Source of the DNA: Hyphomicrobiales bacterium
GTDB lineage: Bacteria; Pseudomonadota; Alphaproteobacteria; Rhizobiales; Beijerinckiaceae
Length of the DNA stretch: 64,000 bases
Assembly (NCBI GenBank): GCA_930633495.1
Contig: CAKNFJ010000001.1
Coordinates: forward strand, 992,001-1,056,000
Direction of reading: 5' to 3'
How positions within the stretch are numbered: the first letter of the stretch is position 1; each line of letters opens with the position of its first letter. The position numbers and the translations under genes were made by a program. Positions 56,465 through 64,000 of this stretch are shown here, piece after piece. The notes beneath the pieces were generated by a model that was given only the letters and a program-made list of their open reading frames with translations, made no database searches and was not told the DNA's origin.

Positions 56465-57991
56465 ATGCTCAAGAACATCCTGTCGGTCGGCGGCTATACG
56501 CTGATCTCGCGGCTCACCGGCTTCGCGCGCGACGTCATGCTGGCGGCCGTGCTGGGCGCCGGCGCGATGATGGACGCCTTCTCGGTAGCGCTGCGCCTGC
56601 CGAACCATTTCCGCGCCATCTTCGGCGAAGGCGCCTTCAACCAGGCCTATGTGCCGACCTATGCCCATGTCGCGGAGAAGCAGGGGCAGGAAGCGGCCAA
56701 TCTCTTCGCGGACCGGCTCTTTACCGTGCTCCTCATGGTGCAGATCGTGCTGCTGGCGCTGGCGCTGCCGCTGATGCCCTGGCTGGTGGCGCTGCTGGCG
56801 CCGGGCTTCGTCAACGACCCCGCCGTCTTCGACCTCGCCGTCGCGCTGACGCGGATCACCTTCCCCTATCTGCTGTTCGTGACCATGGTCACGTTCCTGG
56901 GCGCGACCCTGAACGCGGTCGACCGCTTCGCCGCCTTCGCGGCCGCGCCGATCCTGTTCAATCTCTTCATCATGGCGGCGCTCGCCGTGCCCTTCCTGTT
57001 CCCGAGCGCGGCCTATGCCGCGGCCTGGGGCGTCGCGGTCTCGGGCGTGGCGCAGTGGGTCCTGCTCTATGTCGCGGCCAAGCGGGCCAAAGTCTCCAGC
57101 ACGCTCGTCCGGCCACATATGGATGCGGGCGTCCGGCGTTTCCTCAAGACCTTCGGCCCGGCGGTGATCGGCTCGGCCGGGCAGCAGATCGCGATCTTCG
57201 CCGACACGATCATCGCCTCGCTCCTGCCGCGCGGCGGCTATGCGGCGCTCTACTATGCCGAGCGGCTCTATCAATTGCCCCTCGGCCTGATCGCCATCGC
57301 GGTCGGCACCGTCGCGCTCTCTGCCATGAGTCGCGCGATCGCGCGCGGCGACGAGGCTGCCGCCAACCGGGCGCAGAACCGCGCCATCGCGATCTCGCTG
57401 GTGGCCAGCGCGCCTTTCGTCGCCGCCTTCGTCGCGGTGCCCGAGCTGATGGTCGCCGGCCTGTTCCAGCGCGGCGCCTTCGATGCGCAGGCGAGCGCCG
57501 CGGCCGGCGCCGTGCTCTTCGCCTATGCGCTCGGCCTGCCGGCGATCGTGATGATCCGCACGCAGGTCTCGGCTTTCCAGTCGCGCGGCGACACCACGAC
57601 GCCGATGCTGGTCGCTCTTGCGGCCATCGCCTGCAACCTCGCGCTCAAGCTCCTGCTCTGGCGCGACTGGGGCGCGCCGGGCCTTGCACTCGCGACCGCA
57701 GCCGGCGCCTGGATCAATCTGCTGACGCTGTTCGTGCTGGCGCGACGGCGCGGCTGGACTCAGCCCGACCGGCGCCTGCCCGGCTTCGCGGGAATCGTCT
57801 GCGGCGCCGCGGCGCTCTGCGGCCTGCTGGCCTGGTGGGCGGCGCCGCTCGTGCTCAAGCTCACGGCTGCCCAGCCCTTCGAGCCGCTGCTGATGGCGGT
57901 GCTGCTGGTCTCAATCGCCGCGGCCATTCTCTACGCCGTCCTCGCCGGCGGACTACTCAAGGTGACCGGGCTGCTCAGGTTGTTGCGATAG
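56465..57991 (+). CDS. murJ: lipid II flippase MurJ (MviN)
   Basis: 508 aa with 14 predicted membrane segments. MOP-superfamily flippase that exports lipid II for peptidoglycan synthesis. Family residues include the N-terminal SRLTGFARDVMLAAVLG and RLPNHFRAIFGEGAFNQAYVP. Here it is linked to a glycosyltransferase and not to glnD/trpS, the more usual alphaproteobacterial context. Ends into a copy of repeat family A. Confidence 0.94.
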   Translation: MLKNILSVGGYTLISRLTGFARDVMLAAVLGAGAMMDAFSVALRLPNHFRAIFGEGAFNQAYVPTYAHVAEKQGQEAANLFADRLFTVLLMVQIVLLALALPLMPWLVALLAPGFVNDPAVFDLAVALTRITFPYLLFVTMVTFLGATLNAVDRFAAFAAAPILFNLFIMAALAVPFLFPSAAYAAAWGVAVSGVAQWVLLYVAAKRAKVSSTLVRPHMDAGVRRFLKTFGPAVIGSAGQQIAIFADTIIASLLPRGGYAALYYAERLYQLPLGLIAIAVGTVALSAMSRAIARGDEAAANRAQNRAIAISLVASAPFVAAFVAVPELMVAGLFQRGAFDAQASAAAGAVLFAYALGLPAIVMIRTQVSAFQSRGDTTTPMLVALAAIACNLALKLLLWRDWGAPGLALATAAGAWINLLTLFVLARRRGWTQPDRRLPGFAGIVCGAAALCGLLAWWAAPLVLKLTAAQPFEPLLMAVLLVSIAAAILYAVLAGGLLKVTGLLRLLR

Positions 57992-58015
57992 CAGAGGCTT
58001 TCAGCCCGAGCCCTC

Positions 58016-58143
58016 TGTCATTCCGGGGCTTCGCGAAGCGAAGAACCCGAAACCCACGACCGCAGGAGCCCTTCACCACAAGCGAGCAATATCGCACCCA
58101 GTCGTGGCTTCCGGGCTCGCCCTTCGGGCGCCCCGGAATGACA
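58016..58143. repeat. dispersed palindromic repeat family A, copy 3
   Basis: TGTCATTCCGGGGC (58016-58029) pairs with 58130-58143. Same inner cores (ACCCACGAC / GTCGTGG) and the same orientation as copy 2. It lies between murJ and the convergent nitronate monooxygenase gene, so it could terminate both transcripts. Confidence 0.9.
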
Positions 58144-58163
58144 ATGTGGTGCCGGTAGATATC

Positions 58164-59141
58164 TCAGGCGAGGAAGCGCCCCGCGCGTCCGAGCAGCGTC
58201 GTCGCCTCCGCCACCATGCGCTCGACGATCTCGCCGGCGCTCGGAATATCGGAGACCAGTCCGGCGGCCTCACCGAAGATGACCGCGACCTTGTCGGGAT
58301 CGCCGGCCATGAAGGCCTCGCGATAGGCCGGCGCCTCGCTGGCGATGGCAGCCTTCAGCTCGGCGTCGCGTCCTGCCCATCTGGCGATGAAGGCATTGTC
58401 GGAGACGCGGATATCGAAGGGCTTCGGCCAGTCGAGCTGGCGGGCGATGTCGGGCAATGACGAGCGGACGGTCTGGTCGCCAGTAGCTGCGACGGCCGCG
58501 GCATGATGGCGCTCATGCACAATCGCCTCGCGGCTCGCCCAGAAGCGCGTGCCGGCGAGCACGCCATCGGCGCCGAGCATCAGCGCAGCGGCCAGTCCTC
58601 GGCCGTCGGCTATGCCGCCGGCAGCGACGAGCAGCGTATCGGGGCTTTCACGGGCGATGAGATCCGCCGCCTCGGGCACGAAGGGCAGCGTCGCGCGGGT
58701 GGCGCCATGCCCGCCCGCTTCGGCACCTTGCGCGACGACGATCGCGGCCCCGGCCTCGATCGCCTGCCGGACATGGTCCAACGACTGGCACTGGCAGATC
58801 AGCGGGACCCCGGCGGCGGCGATCTCGGCTGCAAAGGGCCGTGGGTCACCGAAGGAGAGCATCAGCGCGGCGGGCTTGTGGGCCAGAGCCTGCGTCAGCA
58901 GCTCCGGCTTCCCGGCCATAGACCAGGTGATGAAGCCGCAGCCGACCTGCGTATTGCCGGCTGCGGAGAATTGCTGCTCGATCCAAGCGCCGTCGCCATA
59001 GCCACCGCCGATCAGGCCGAGGCCACCGGCGCGGGTGACCGCCGCCGCAAGCGCTCCGCCGCCTGCCAGCGCCATGGGCGCCGACAGGATCGGATGGGCG
59101 ATGCCGAGCCGCTCGGTCAACCGCGTGGCGAGGTGCGCCAT
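58164..59141 (-). CDS. nitronate monooxygenase (2-nitropropane dioxygenase) family
   Basis: 325 aa FMN-dependent TIM-barrel enzyme that oxidises alkyl nitronates such as propionate-3-nitronate. Typical elements are PILSAPMALAGGGALAAAVT at the N-terminus, QGAEAGGHGA, the FMN-phosphate region VAAGGIADGRG and the LGADGVLAGTRFWAS strand. Start MAHLATRL at 59141. Eleven nt after the aminotransferase stop; probably co-transcribed. Confidence 0.91.
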   Translation of the reverse strand: MAHLATRLTERLGIAHPILSAPMALAGGGALAAAVTRAGGLGLIGGGYGDGAWIEQQFSAAGNTQVGCGFITWSMAGKPELLTQALAHKPAALMLSFGDPRPFAAEIAAAGVPLICQCQSLDHVRQAIEAGAAIVVAQGAEAGGHGATRATLPFVPEAADLIARESPDTLLVAAGGIADGRGLAAALMLGADGVLAGTRFWASREAIVHERHHAAAVAATGDQTVRSSLPDIARQLDWPKPFDIRVSDNAFIARWAGRDAELKAAIASEAPAYREAFMAGDPDKVAVIFGEAAGLVSDIPSAGEIVERMVAEATTLLGRAGRFLA

Positions 59142-59152
59142 GGCGCCCGGTC

Positions 59153-60025
59153 TCAGGCTGCCTTGGCCTTGCTGTGGGCGAAGTCCATGTAGAGCTCGCG
59201 GGCGCGGCGGAAGAGCGGGCCGGGCTGGAGCGTGCGATTGTCGATGCGGGTCACCGGCATGCACTTGGAGTAGTTGCCCGACATGAAGATCTCGTCGGCC
59301 TGCTCGAAATCCTCATAGCGCAGGCTGCATTCCTCGACCGGCACGCCGTTCTCGCGCAGCAGCTTGATGACGCGCTGGCGGGTGATGCCGTTCAGGAAGG
59401 TGCCGTTCGGCACCGGGGTCTTCACCACGCCGTCCTTGGCGAGGAAGATGTTCGAGGTCGCGGTCTCCGCGACATTGCCCTGCATGTCGAGCACCAGGGC
59501 GTTGTCGAAGCCGGCGGCCTTCGCCACCTTCAGCACGCGGGCATTGTTCGGGTAGAGGCAGCCCGCCTTGGCGTCCGTCGGGGCGGTCTCATAGCTCGGG
59601 CGGCGGAAGGCGCCCTTGGTCACGGAGAAGCCCGCCGTCGGAGCGGGCATCGCCGCCTCGAACAGGCAGAGCGCGAACTGTGTCGATTCCGGATCGGGCA
59701 TGATGGTGGACGGGCCGTCGGCCTCGCCCCAGTACATCGGCTTGACGTAGAGCGCGGTGCCGGGCGCAAATTTCTTGGCGCCCTCGTACATCTTCTCGAC
59801 GATGAAGTCCGGCGTGACCGTCGGGTTCAGGCCGAGCGCGGTGGCCGAGCGGTTGACGCGGGCGGCGTGCAGATCGATGTCCGGCGCGACGCCGTCGAAA
59901 TAGCGGCCGCCGTCGAAGACCGACGAGGCCTGCCAGAGCACATGGCTGCGCGGACCGACGATGCCGGGGTTGCCCTCATGCCAGGCCCCATCGAACCAGG
60001 TCCACGTCTGAGAATACCATGCCAT
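59153..60025 (-). CDS. class IV aminotransferase, branched-chain aminotransferase-like
   Basis: 290 aa from ATG 60025. PLP class IV fold; the likely PLP lysine is in TDAKAGCLYPNN, and VAETATSNIFLAKDG is the conserved cofactor loop. Close in length to IlvE (309 aa) and to D-amino-acid transaminases, so the exact substrate is open; the nearby AzlCD branched-chain amino acid exporter favours BCAA transamination. Confidence 0.88.
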   Translation of the reverse strand: MAWYSQTWTWFDGAWHEGNPGIVGPRSHVLWQASSVFDGGRYFDGVAPDIDLHAARVNRSATALGLNPTVTPDFIVEKMYEGAKKFAPGTALYVKPMYWGEADGPSTIMPDPESTQFALCLFEAAMPAPTAGFSVTKGAFRRPSYETAPTDAKAGCLYPNNARVLKVAKAAGFDNALVLDMQGNVAETATSNIFLAKDGVVKTPVPNGTFLNGITRQRVIKLLRENGVPVEECSLRYEDFEQADEIFMSGNYSKCMPVTRIDNRTLQPGPLFRRARELYMDFAHSKAKAA

Positions 60026-60197
60026 GACGGCGCTCCATTGTAGGCGATTTAACTCAGCCGCACCGTCCTCCCGCTGCCGCCCGTCGTCAACATGCGGCGG
60101 CACATATCGGGATGACGTGATGTGATGGAAGCAATCGGCCCGCGTGATGGATCGGAGTTTGTCCGGCACTTCTGCTGCCGCGGGCCGGACAGTCTCC

Positions 60198-60515
60198 CTA
60201 GAACCCGAGCGCGCGCAGGGCCGAGATCGCCGCCATGCCGGTCAGCAGCGCCAGCAGTTCCGAGCGGCGCAGGATCATCGTGCCGATTGCGACCAGCAAG
60301 GCGACGGCAGCGGCCGCACCGAGCCGCTCGATCAGCGGCAAGACGGTCGCGACGACGATCGAGCCGGGCAGCGCGGCGAGCCCGCGCCGGACATGCGGCG
60401 TCAGCGGGATGAAGCTCATCAGCACCACCCCGGCAATGCGGCAGAGATAGGTCGCGACCGCCATCGCGGTGATGGCGAGGATCGCGCCCCAAGCGCCGGG
60501 ATCAGGCAGCGTCAT
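60198..60515 (-). CDS. azlD: AzlD family branched-chain amino acid export subunit
   Basis: 105 aa with about four membrane segments and the family's ATYLCRIAGVVLM start region. AzlD acts with AzlC to export branched-chain amino acids or analogues. It overlaps azlC by 14 nt (60502-60515), so the two are translationally coupled. Confidence 0.88.
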   Translation of the reverse strand: MTLPDPGAWGAILAITAMAVATYLCRIAGVVLMSFIPLTPHVRRGLAALPGSIVVATVLPLIERLGAAAAVALLVAIGTMILRRSELLALLTGMAAISALRALGF

Positions 60516-61233
60516 CGCGGAACGCCCCCGTGACGGCGCCGGCAAGCGCACCGACGATGATGAAGGCGTAGCCGTCGACCAGCCGGGCGGTGACGAGCGC
60601 GACGAGGCCGGCGACGACCCAGGGCACCATGCCCCGCCTGCCACGCCAGAGCGGCACGATCATCGCGGCGAAGAAGATCGGCATGACGAGGTCGATGCCG
60701 TAACGGCGCGGATCGCTCACCAGCGCGCCGAGCATGTAGCCGCCACCCGTTGCCACCACCCAGACGGCCCACAGCGCGAGCCCCGCCCCGACCAGGACGC
60801 CGAGATCGCGCCCGCCCTCCGCGTGGTAGCGCGTGCCGATGAGCCAGTTCGCATCGGTGAAGAAGAAAAGCTGGAGCGCGTTGAGAGCCTTCGGATATCT
60901 GGCGAACCAGGGCTGGAGCGAGGCGCCCTGCAGCACCATGCGGGCATTGACGGTCGCGGTGACCACAGCGATGCCCGCAATGGCGCCCCAGCTCCATTCG
61001 GGGCGCCAGAGTTCCAGCGAGACCAGTTGCGCCACGCCGGCATAGACGAAGCCGCTCATCAGCATGGTTTCGAAGAAGGACAGACCCTTCGCCGCCGCAG
61101 CCGCGCCGAAGGCGACGGCGAAGACGACAATGCCCGGCATCAGCACGGAGACCTTGCGCACGCCCAACATCATGCCGGCGCCCGTGATCGGCGCCTTGCG
61201 GTCGGTCAGCTCTGTGTCGGGATCGGACGGCAT
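60502..61233 (-). CDS. azlC: AzlC family branched-chain amino acid exporter
   Basis: 243 aa from ATG 61233 (MPSDPDTELTDRKAP); an upstream in-frame region is not membrane-protein-like. Seven to eight hydrophobic segments with PGIVVFAVAFGAAAAAKGLS and the LTDANWLIGTRY-type region (here FTDANWLIG). Divergent from the PPTase gene. Confidence 0.9.
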   Translation of the reverse strand: MPSDPDTELTDRKAPITGAGMMLGVRKVSVLMPGIVVFAVAFGAAAAAKGLSFFETMLMSGFVYAGVAQLVSLELWRPEWSWGAIAGIAVVTATVNARMVLQGASLQPWFARYPKALNALQLFFFTDANWLIGTRYHAEGGRDLGVLVGAGLALWAVWVVATGGGYMLGALVSDPRRYGIDLVMPIFFAAMIVPLWRGRRGMVPWVVAGLVALVTARLVDGYAFIIVGALAGAVTGAFRDDAA

Positions 61234-61344
61234 CGTCTTCCAGAAGGGGAAAGGGACGCCGCCCGTCAACGCGCATCGGCGGCGCGCCTGCATGAATTGC
61301 GCGCAGAACGCGACAGCCTGCGGCAGCCCCGGTAGGGTAGCCGT

Positions 61345-61953
61345 ATGCTCTGGCTCGATTCCGCCGACAGCGTGGCCCCCGCTCTCCCTGCCGTCTGGCT
61401 GATCGCGACCGGCACCCACCCGCGCGATCTCGACGAGCGTTCGGTGCTGAGGCGCGGCACGGCGCGGCGCGTGCTTGCACGGCAACTCGGCTGCCGGGAA
61501 GACGACGTCGTCATCGCGCACGAGCCAGTGGGCCGGCCAGTGCTAGCCCGGCCCGAGGCGCCGGAGTTTCGGCTCTCGCTCGCGACACGCGCCGGCGTCG
61601 TTGCCATCGCGGTCGCGCGAGAGCCTATCGGCGTGGATGTCGAGCGCGTCGAGGCGAAAATGGCGCCGCCGCTCGATGTTCTCCACCCCGACGAGCGCGC
61701 CTTCCTCGATGCGACGGCCCTCGCCACGCGGCCGCGCGCCTTCGCGCAGCTGTGGGCGGCCAAGGAAGCCTATGTGAAGGCTCTTGGAACCGGGTTCCTG
61801 CGACCGCCGGAGAGTTTTGCGGTGTCGCTGCTGTCGGAGGGCGCCTTTCGCGTCGCCGACCCGCTGCGCCCCGCCGATATCGTCGGACAGCTGCACCTCA
61901 TGAAAAACGGCGACCAGGACATCCTGGCCGCCGCCGCAATCGTTCTTGCCTAA
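61345..61953 (+). CDS. 4'-phosphopantetheinyl transferase, Sfp type
   Basis: 202 aa. It converts apo- to holo-carrier proteins using CoA and Mg2+. Motifs IGVDVERVE (Mg-binding Asp/Glu) and WAAKEAYVKALG are intact. At ~200 aa it is shorter than Sfp (224). There is no NRPS/PKS gene in the window, so the target carrier proteins are elsewhere. Convergent with the TerC-like gene (8 nt between stops). Confidence 0.92.
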   Translation: MLWLDSADSVAPALPAVWLIATGTHPRDLDERSVLRRGTARRVLARQLGCREDDVVIAHEPVGRPVLARPEAPEFRLSLATRAGVVAIAVAREPIGVDVERVEAKMAPPLDVLHPDERAFLDATALATRPRAFAQLWAAKEAYVKALGTGFLRPPESFAVSLLSEGAFRVADPLRPADIVGQLHLMKNGDQDILAAAAIVLA

Positions 61954-61961
61954 AACCAGGC

Positions 61962-62702
61962 TCAGCCCGGCTGGTCCACCGGCTTGCGCTTCAGCACATA
62001 GCCGACGGCGCAGACGAAGGCCGCACCGATGGCCGCCGCGACATAATGCGGCAGGTTCGCGGGCGCGATGCCGAGGGGGTTCACGTCGGTCGGAACCGAC
62101 TTGACCCAGTTCGGCCAGTTCGCCTGCAGCCACTGCAACACGGCGACGTCGCCAAGGATCATTTCGGCCGCGATCCATCCCAGCAGCGCCGCGCCAATCC
62201 AGACCAGGATCGGGAAACGCTCGATAATCGAGGTGAGCAGCTGCGCGCCCATGATGATCAGCGGGATCGACAGCAGCAGGCCGAAGATGAAGAGCTCGGC
62301 ATGTCCGCGCGCCGCCGCCGCAATGGCGATGACGTTGTCGAGGCTCATCACCGCATCCGCGATGGCGATGGTGCGCACGGCCTTCCAGAGGCTCTCGCTC
62401 GCCTCGATGTTGCCGTGGGCTTCTTCCTCGCCGACCGCGAGCTTGATCGCGATCCAGAACAGCAGAATGCCGCCGATCACCTTCAGATAGGGCACGCCGA
62501 GCAGGTAGGTCACGACCAGCGCGAAGATGATGCGCAGGCCGACGGCGGCGCCGGCGCCGAGCCAGATGCCGATCTTTTTGCGGTTCTCCGGCAGCGAACG
62601 GCAGGCGAGCGCGATCACGACCGCGTTGTCGCCGGAGAGCAGCAGATCGATCCAGATGATCTGCAGCAGCGATATCCAGAAGGTCGAAGACGAGAAATCC
62701 AT
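61962..62702 (-). CDS. TerC family membrane protein, YjbE-like (copy 1)
   Basis: 246 aa with seven predicted membrane segments. The family Asp motifs are LLSGDNAVVIALAC and AVMSLDNVIAIAAAARG. TerC/Alx/YjbE proteins are linked to Mn2+ export and metal homeostasis. Tandem with a paralogue 21 nt upstream. AAAGGGG serves as Shine-Dalgarno. Confidence 0.91.
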   Translation of the reverse strand: MDFSSSTFWISLLQIIWIDLLLSGDNAVVIALACRSLPENRKKIGIWLGAGAAVGLRIIFALVVTYLLGVPYLKVIGGILLFWIAIKLAVGEEEAHGNIEASESLWKAVRTIAIADAVMSLDNVIAIAAAARGHAELFIFGLLLSIPLIIMGAQLLTSIIERFPILVWIGAALLGWIAAEMILGDVAVLQWLQANWPNWVKSVPTDVNPLGIAPANLPHYVAAAIGAAFVCAVGYVLKRKPVDQPG

Positions 62703-62723
62703 CGAAGGTATGCCCCTTTCTTG

Positions 62724-63428
62724 TCAGTGAGCCGGATCGGGCCGGCGCGATTTGATGAGGAAACCGAGGCCGAGCACAAGCAGCGCGCCCAGGATCGCGG
62801 CAGGATACTCGAATTTGTGCAACAGTTCGGCACCGAACCGGCCCGCCAGCCAGGGATCGCTCTCGAACATCTCGCCGGCGACCCAGCCCAGCAGCGCGGC
62901 CCCGGCCCAGACCAGGATCGAGAAGCGCGCCAGCAGGCTGGTGATGAGCGAGGCGCCGAGCACGATCAGCGGGATCGAGATGACGAGACCGGCGATCAGC
63001 AGCGGGATCGAATCCTTGGCGACAGCCGCGATGGCCAGGACGTTGTCGAGGCTCATGACGATGTCGGCGATGGCGACGGTCTGCACCGCCTTCCAGAGCT
63101 TGCTGCTGGCAGCGACGGAGTCCTCGTCCTGCCCCTCGTCCTCGACGATCAGCTTCACCGCGATCCAGATGAGGAGGCCCGCGCCGACGATGCGCAGGAA
63201 CGGCGCGTTGAGCAGCGAGGCGATCACCACGGTGAAGGCCACGCGCAGCACCACGGCGACGCCGGCCCCCAGCGCGATGCCTTTCGTCCGCTGCGCCGGC
63301 GCCAGCGCGCGGCAGGCGAGCGCGATCACGACCGCATTGTCGCCCGAGAGCACGATATTGAGCGCGATGATCTCGGCCAGCTTGCCCCACATCCGGGGGT
63401 CGACGATGGAAATCGACGAAATATCCAT
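62724..63428 (-). CDS. TerC family membrane protein, YjbE-like (copy 2)
   Basis: 234 aa, paralogous to the downstream copy: same NIVLSGDNAVVIALACRALAP motif area and DIVMSLDNVLAIAAVAK, but divergent elsewhere. Seven membrane segments. First gene of the tandem pair. No yybP-ykoY manganese riboswitch consensus is evident in the 150 bp upstream, which are occupied by a palindromic repeat. Confidence 0.91.
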   Translation of the reverse strand: MDISSISIVDPRMWGKLAEIIALNIVLSGDNAVVIALACRALAPAQRTKGIALGAGVAVVLRVAFTVVIASLLNAPFLRIVGAGLLIWIAVKLIVEDEGQDEDSVAASSKLWKAVQTVAIADIVMSLDNVLAIAAVAKDSIPLLIAGLVISIPLIVLGASLITSLLARFSILVWAGAALLGWVAGEMFESDPWLAGRFGAELLHKFEYPAAILGALLVLGLGFLIKSRRPDPAH

Positions 63429-63461
63429 GGACTCAAATCCTCAGAATACGTCCTTGCAGAT

Positions 63462-63557
63462 CGTTATTGCGAGGAGCGGAGCGACGAAGCAATCCAGGGG
63501 GACTGGGCTGCAAGTCCCACCCAGTCCCCTGGATTGCTTCGCTGCGCTCGTAGTGAC
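63462..63557. repeat. palindromic intergenic repeat upstream of the TerC pair
   Basis: GAAGCAATCCAGGGG (63486-63500) and GACTGGG pair with CCCAGTCCCCTGGATTGCTTC (split here by a single-base bulge) ending at 63540, and outer arms GAGGAGCG/CGCTCGT are imperfectly complementary. This is a further repeat family distinct from family A. Confidence 0.8.
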
Positions 63558-63578
63558 GGCTCTCATCATCGAAGCGTC

Positions 63579-64000
63579 CTAGAGAGCCTGCTCGACGGCC
63601 TTGCCGGCGGCTTCCGTCCCCAGCGAGCCGCCGAGGTCGCGCGTGCGGGTGCGGGCATCGCCGAGCGCGCGCTCGATCGCAGCCTCTATCCCCTTGGCAG
63701 CCTCGCGCTCGCCGAGATGGTCGAGCATCATGGCGCCCGACCAGATCATGCCGACCGGGTTGGCGATGCCCTGCCCGGCAATATCGGGCGCCGAGCCATG
63801 GACCGGCTCGAACAACGAAGGATGATCGCCGGTCGGGTTGATGTTGCCGGACGGGGCGATGCCGATCGTGCCGGTGCAGGCCGGGCCGAGATCGGAGAGG
63901 ATGTCGCCGAAGAGATTGGAGGCGACGACGACGTCGAAGCGGTCCGGATTGAGCACGAAATGCGCGGTCAGGATGTCGATATGGTACTGGTCGACCGCGA
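63579..64000 (-). CDS. tartrate dehydrogenase / D-malate dehydrogenase-like (5' truncated by window edge)
   Basis: Isocitrate/isopropylmalate dehydrogenase superfamily; only the C-terminal ~140 residues lie in the window, reading open to base 64000. DVVVASNLFGDILSDLGPAC holds the Mg-binding aspartates, and GTIGIAPSGNINP, SLFEPVHGSAPDI and NPVGMIWSGAMML are typical of the TtuC/DmlA branch rather than LeuB. It catalyses NAD-dependent oxidative decarboxylation of D-malate or tartrate. The window edge hides the N-terminus. Confidence 0.85.
   Translation of the reverse strand, partial: AVDQYHIDILTAHFVLNPDRFDVVVASNLFGDILSDLGPACTGTIGIAPSGNINPTGDHPSLFEPVHGSAPDIAGQGIANPVGMIWSGAMMLDHLGEREAAKGIEAAIERALGDARTRTRDLGGSLGTEAAGKAVEQAL

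Noticed and set aside
63429..63578. Possible yybP-ykoY manganese riboswitch before the TerC pair
   Set aside because: The space is filled by a palindromic repeat, and I could not find the conserved GGGGAGTA/GCCTGGGGAGC-like elements. A covariance-model search would settle it.

Overview
The window is 64 kb of a GC-rich alphaproteobacterial chromosome, most likely a Hyphomicrobiales (Rhizobiales) member of the Bosea/Methylobacterium type. The evidence is a MucR/Ros regulator, DUF1491, DUF2336, DUF1214/DUF1254 and DUF6456 proteins, a PleC/DivJ-type histidine kinase, a pyruvate phosphate dikinase, GTG/TTG starts, and several palindromic intergenic repeats of the kind common in that order. The genus is an inference. 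Nearly all of it is dense chromosomal coding sequence. I see no transposase, integrase, prophage, CRISPR array, toxin-antitoxin or defence locus, and no tRNA or rRNA gene.

Layout. 1-2.3 kb: 3' part of dxs, then tlyA. 2.4-5.4 kb: an unknown protein, an SRAP (HMCES/YedK) DNA-repair protein and a gamma-glutamyltransferase. 5.6-8.4 kb: an NMT1/THI5-type ABC transporter operon. 8.6-12.4 kb: FAD-linked oxidase, TrmA/RlmD-type RNA methyltransferase, cysteine synthase. 12.8-16.6 kb: two CorA transporters around an SLC13/RCK transporter. 16.7-25.6 kb: overlapping SDR genes, a methyltransferase, a long acyl-CoA dehydrogenase, Sua5, LysR, an AcuI-like reductase and an MFS transporter. 25.8-28.2 kb: cell-wall hydrolase, a 30-residue hydrophobic small protein and a secreted repeat protein. 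28.4-31.9 kb: csp, DEAD-box helicase, infA and a HAD hydrolase. 32-39.2 kb: ppdK, YcgN-like protein, class A PBP, DUF1214/DUF1254 pair.

39.2-47.5 kb has a cell-cycle and regulatory flavour: a lipoprotein operon and a DUF2336 gene diverging around a perfect CtrA-type site, a hybrid-free PAS histidine kinase operon, SufE, a stand-alone DnaA domain-IV protein coupled to a DUF6456 protein, and a zinc-ligand-poor MucR with an intrinsic terminator. 47.9-54.4 kb: oligopeptidase B, an acidic membrane-anchored protein, a 267-bp nested-palindrome element, Fe-type SOD and a chemoreceptor. 54.5-58 kb: ChbG/HpnK deacetylase diverging from a GT2 glycosyltransferase-murJ operon. 58-64 kb: nitronate monooxygenase, aminotransferase, AzlCD, Sfp-type PPTase, two tandem TerC/YjbE proteins and the 3' part of a tartrate/malate dehydrogenase.

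The most unusual items are the structured 267-bp element at 51539-51805, the DnaA-IV/DUF6456 pair, the CtrA-type site at 40338, the 30-residue small protein at 27290, and at least six families of intergenic palindromes, one of which is present three times. None of these is proven to be a new system. The window otherwise looks like ordinary core genome.
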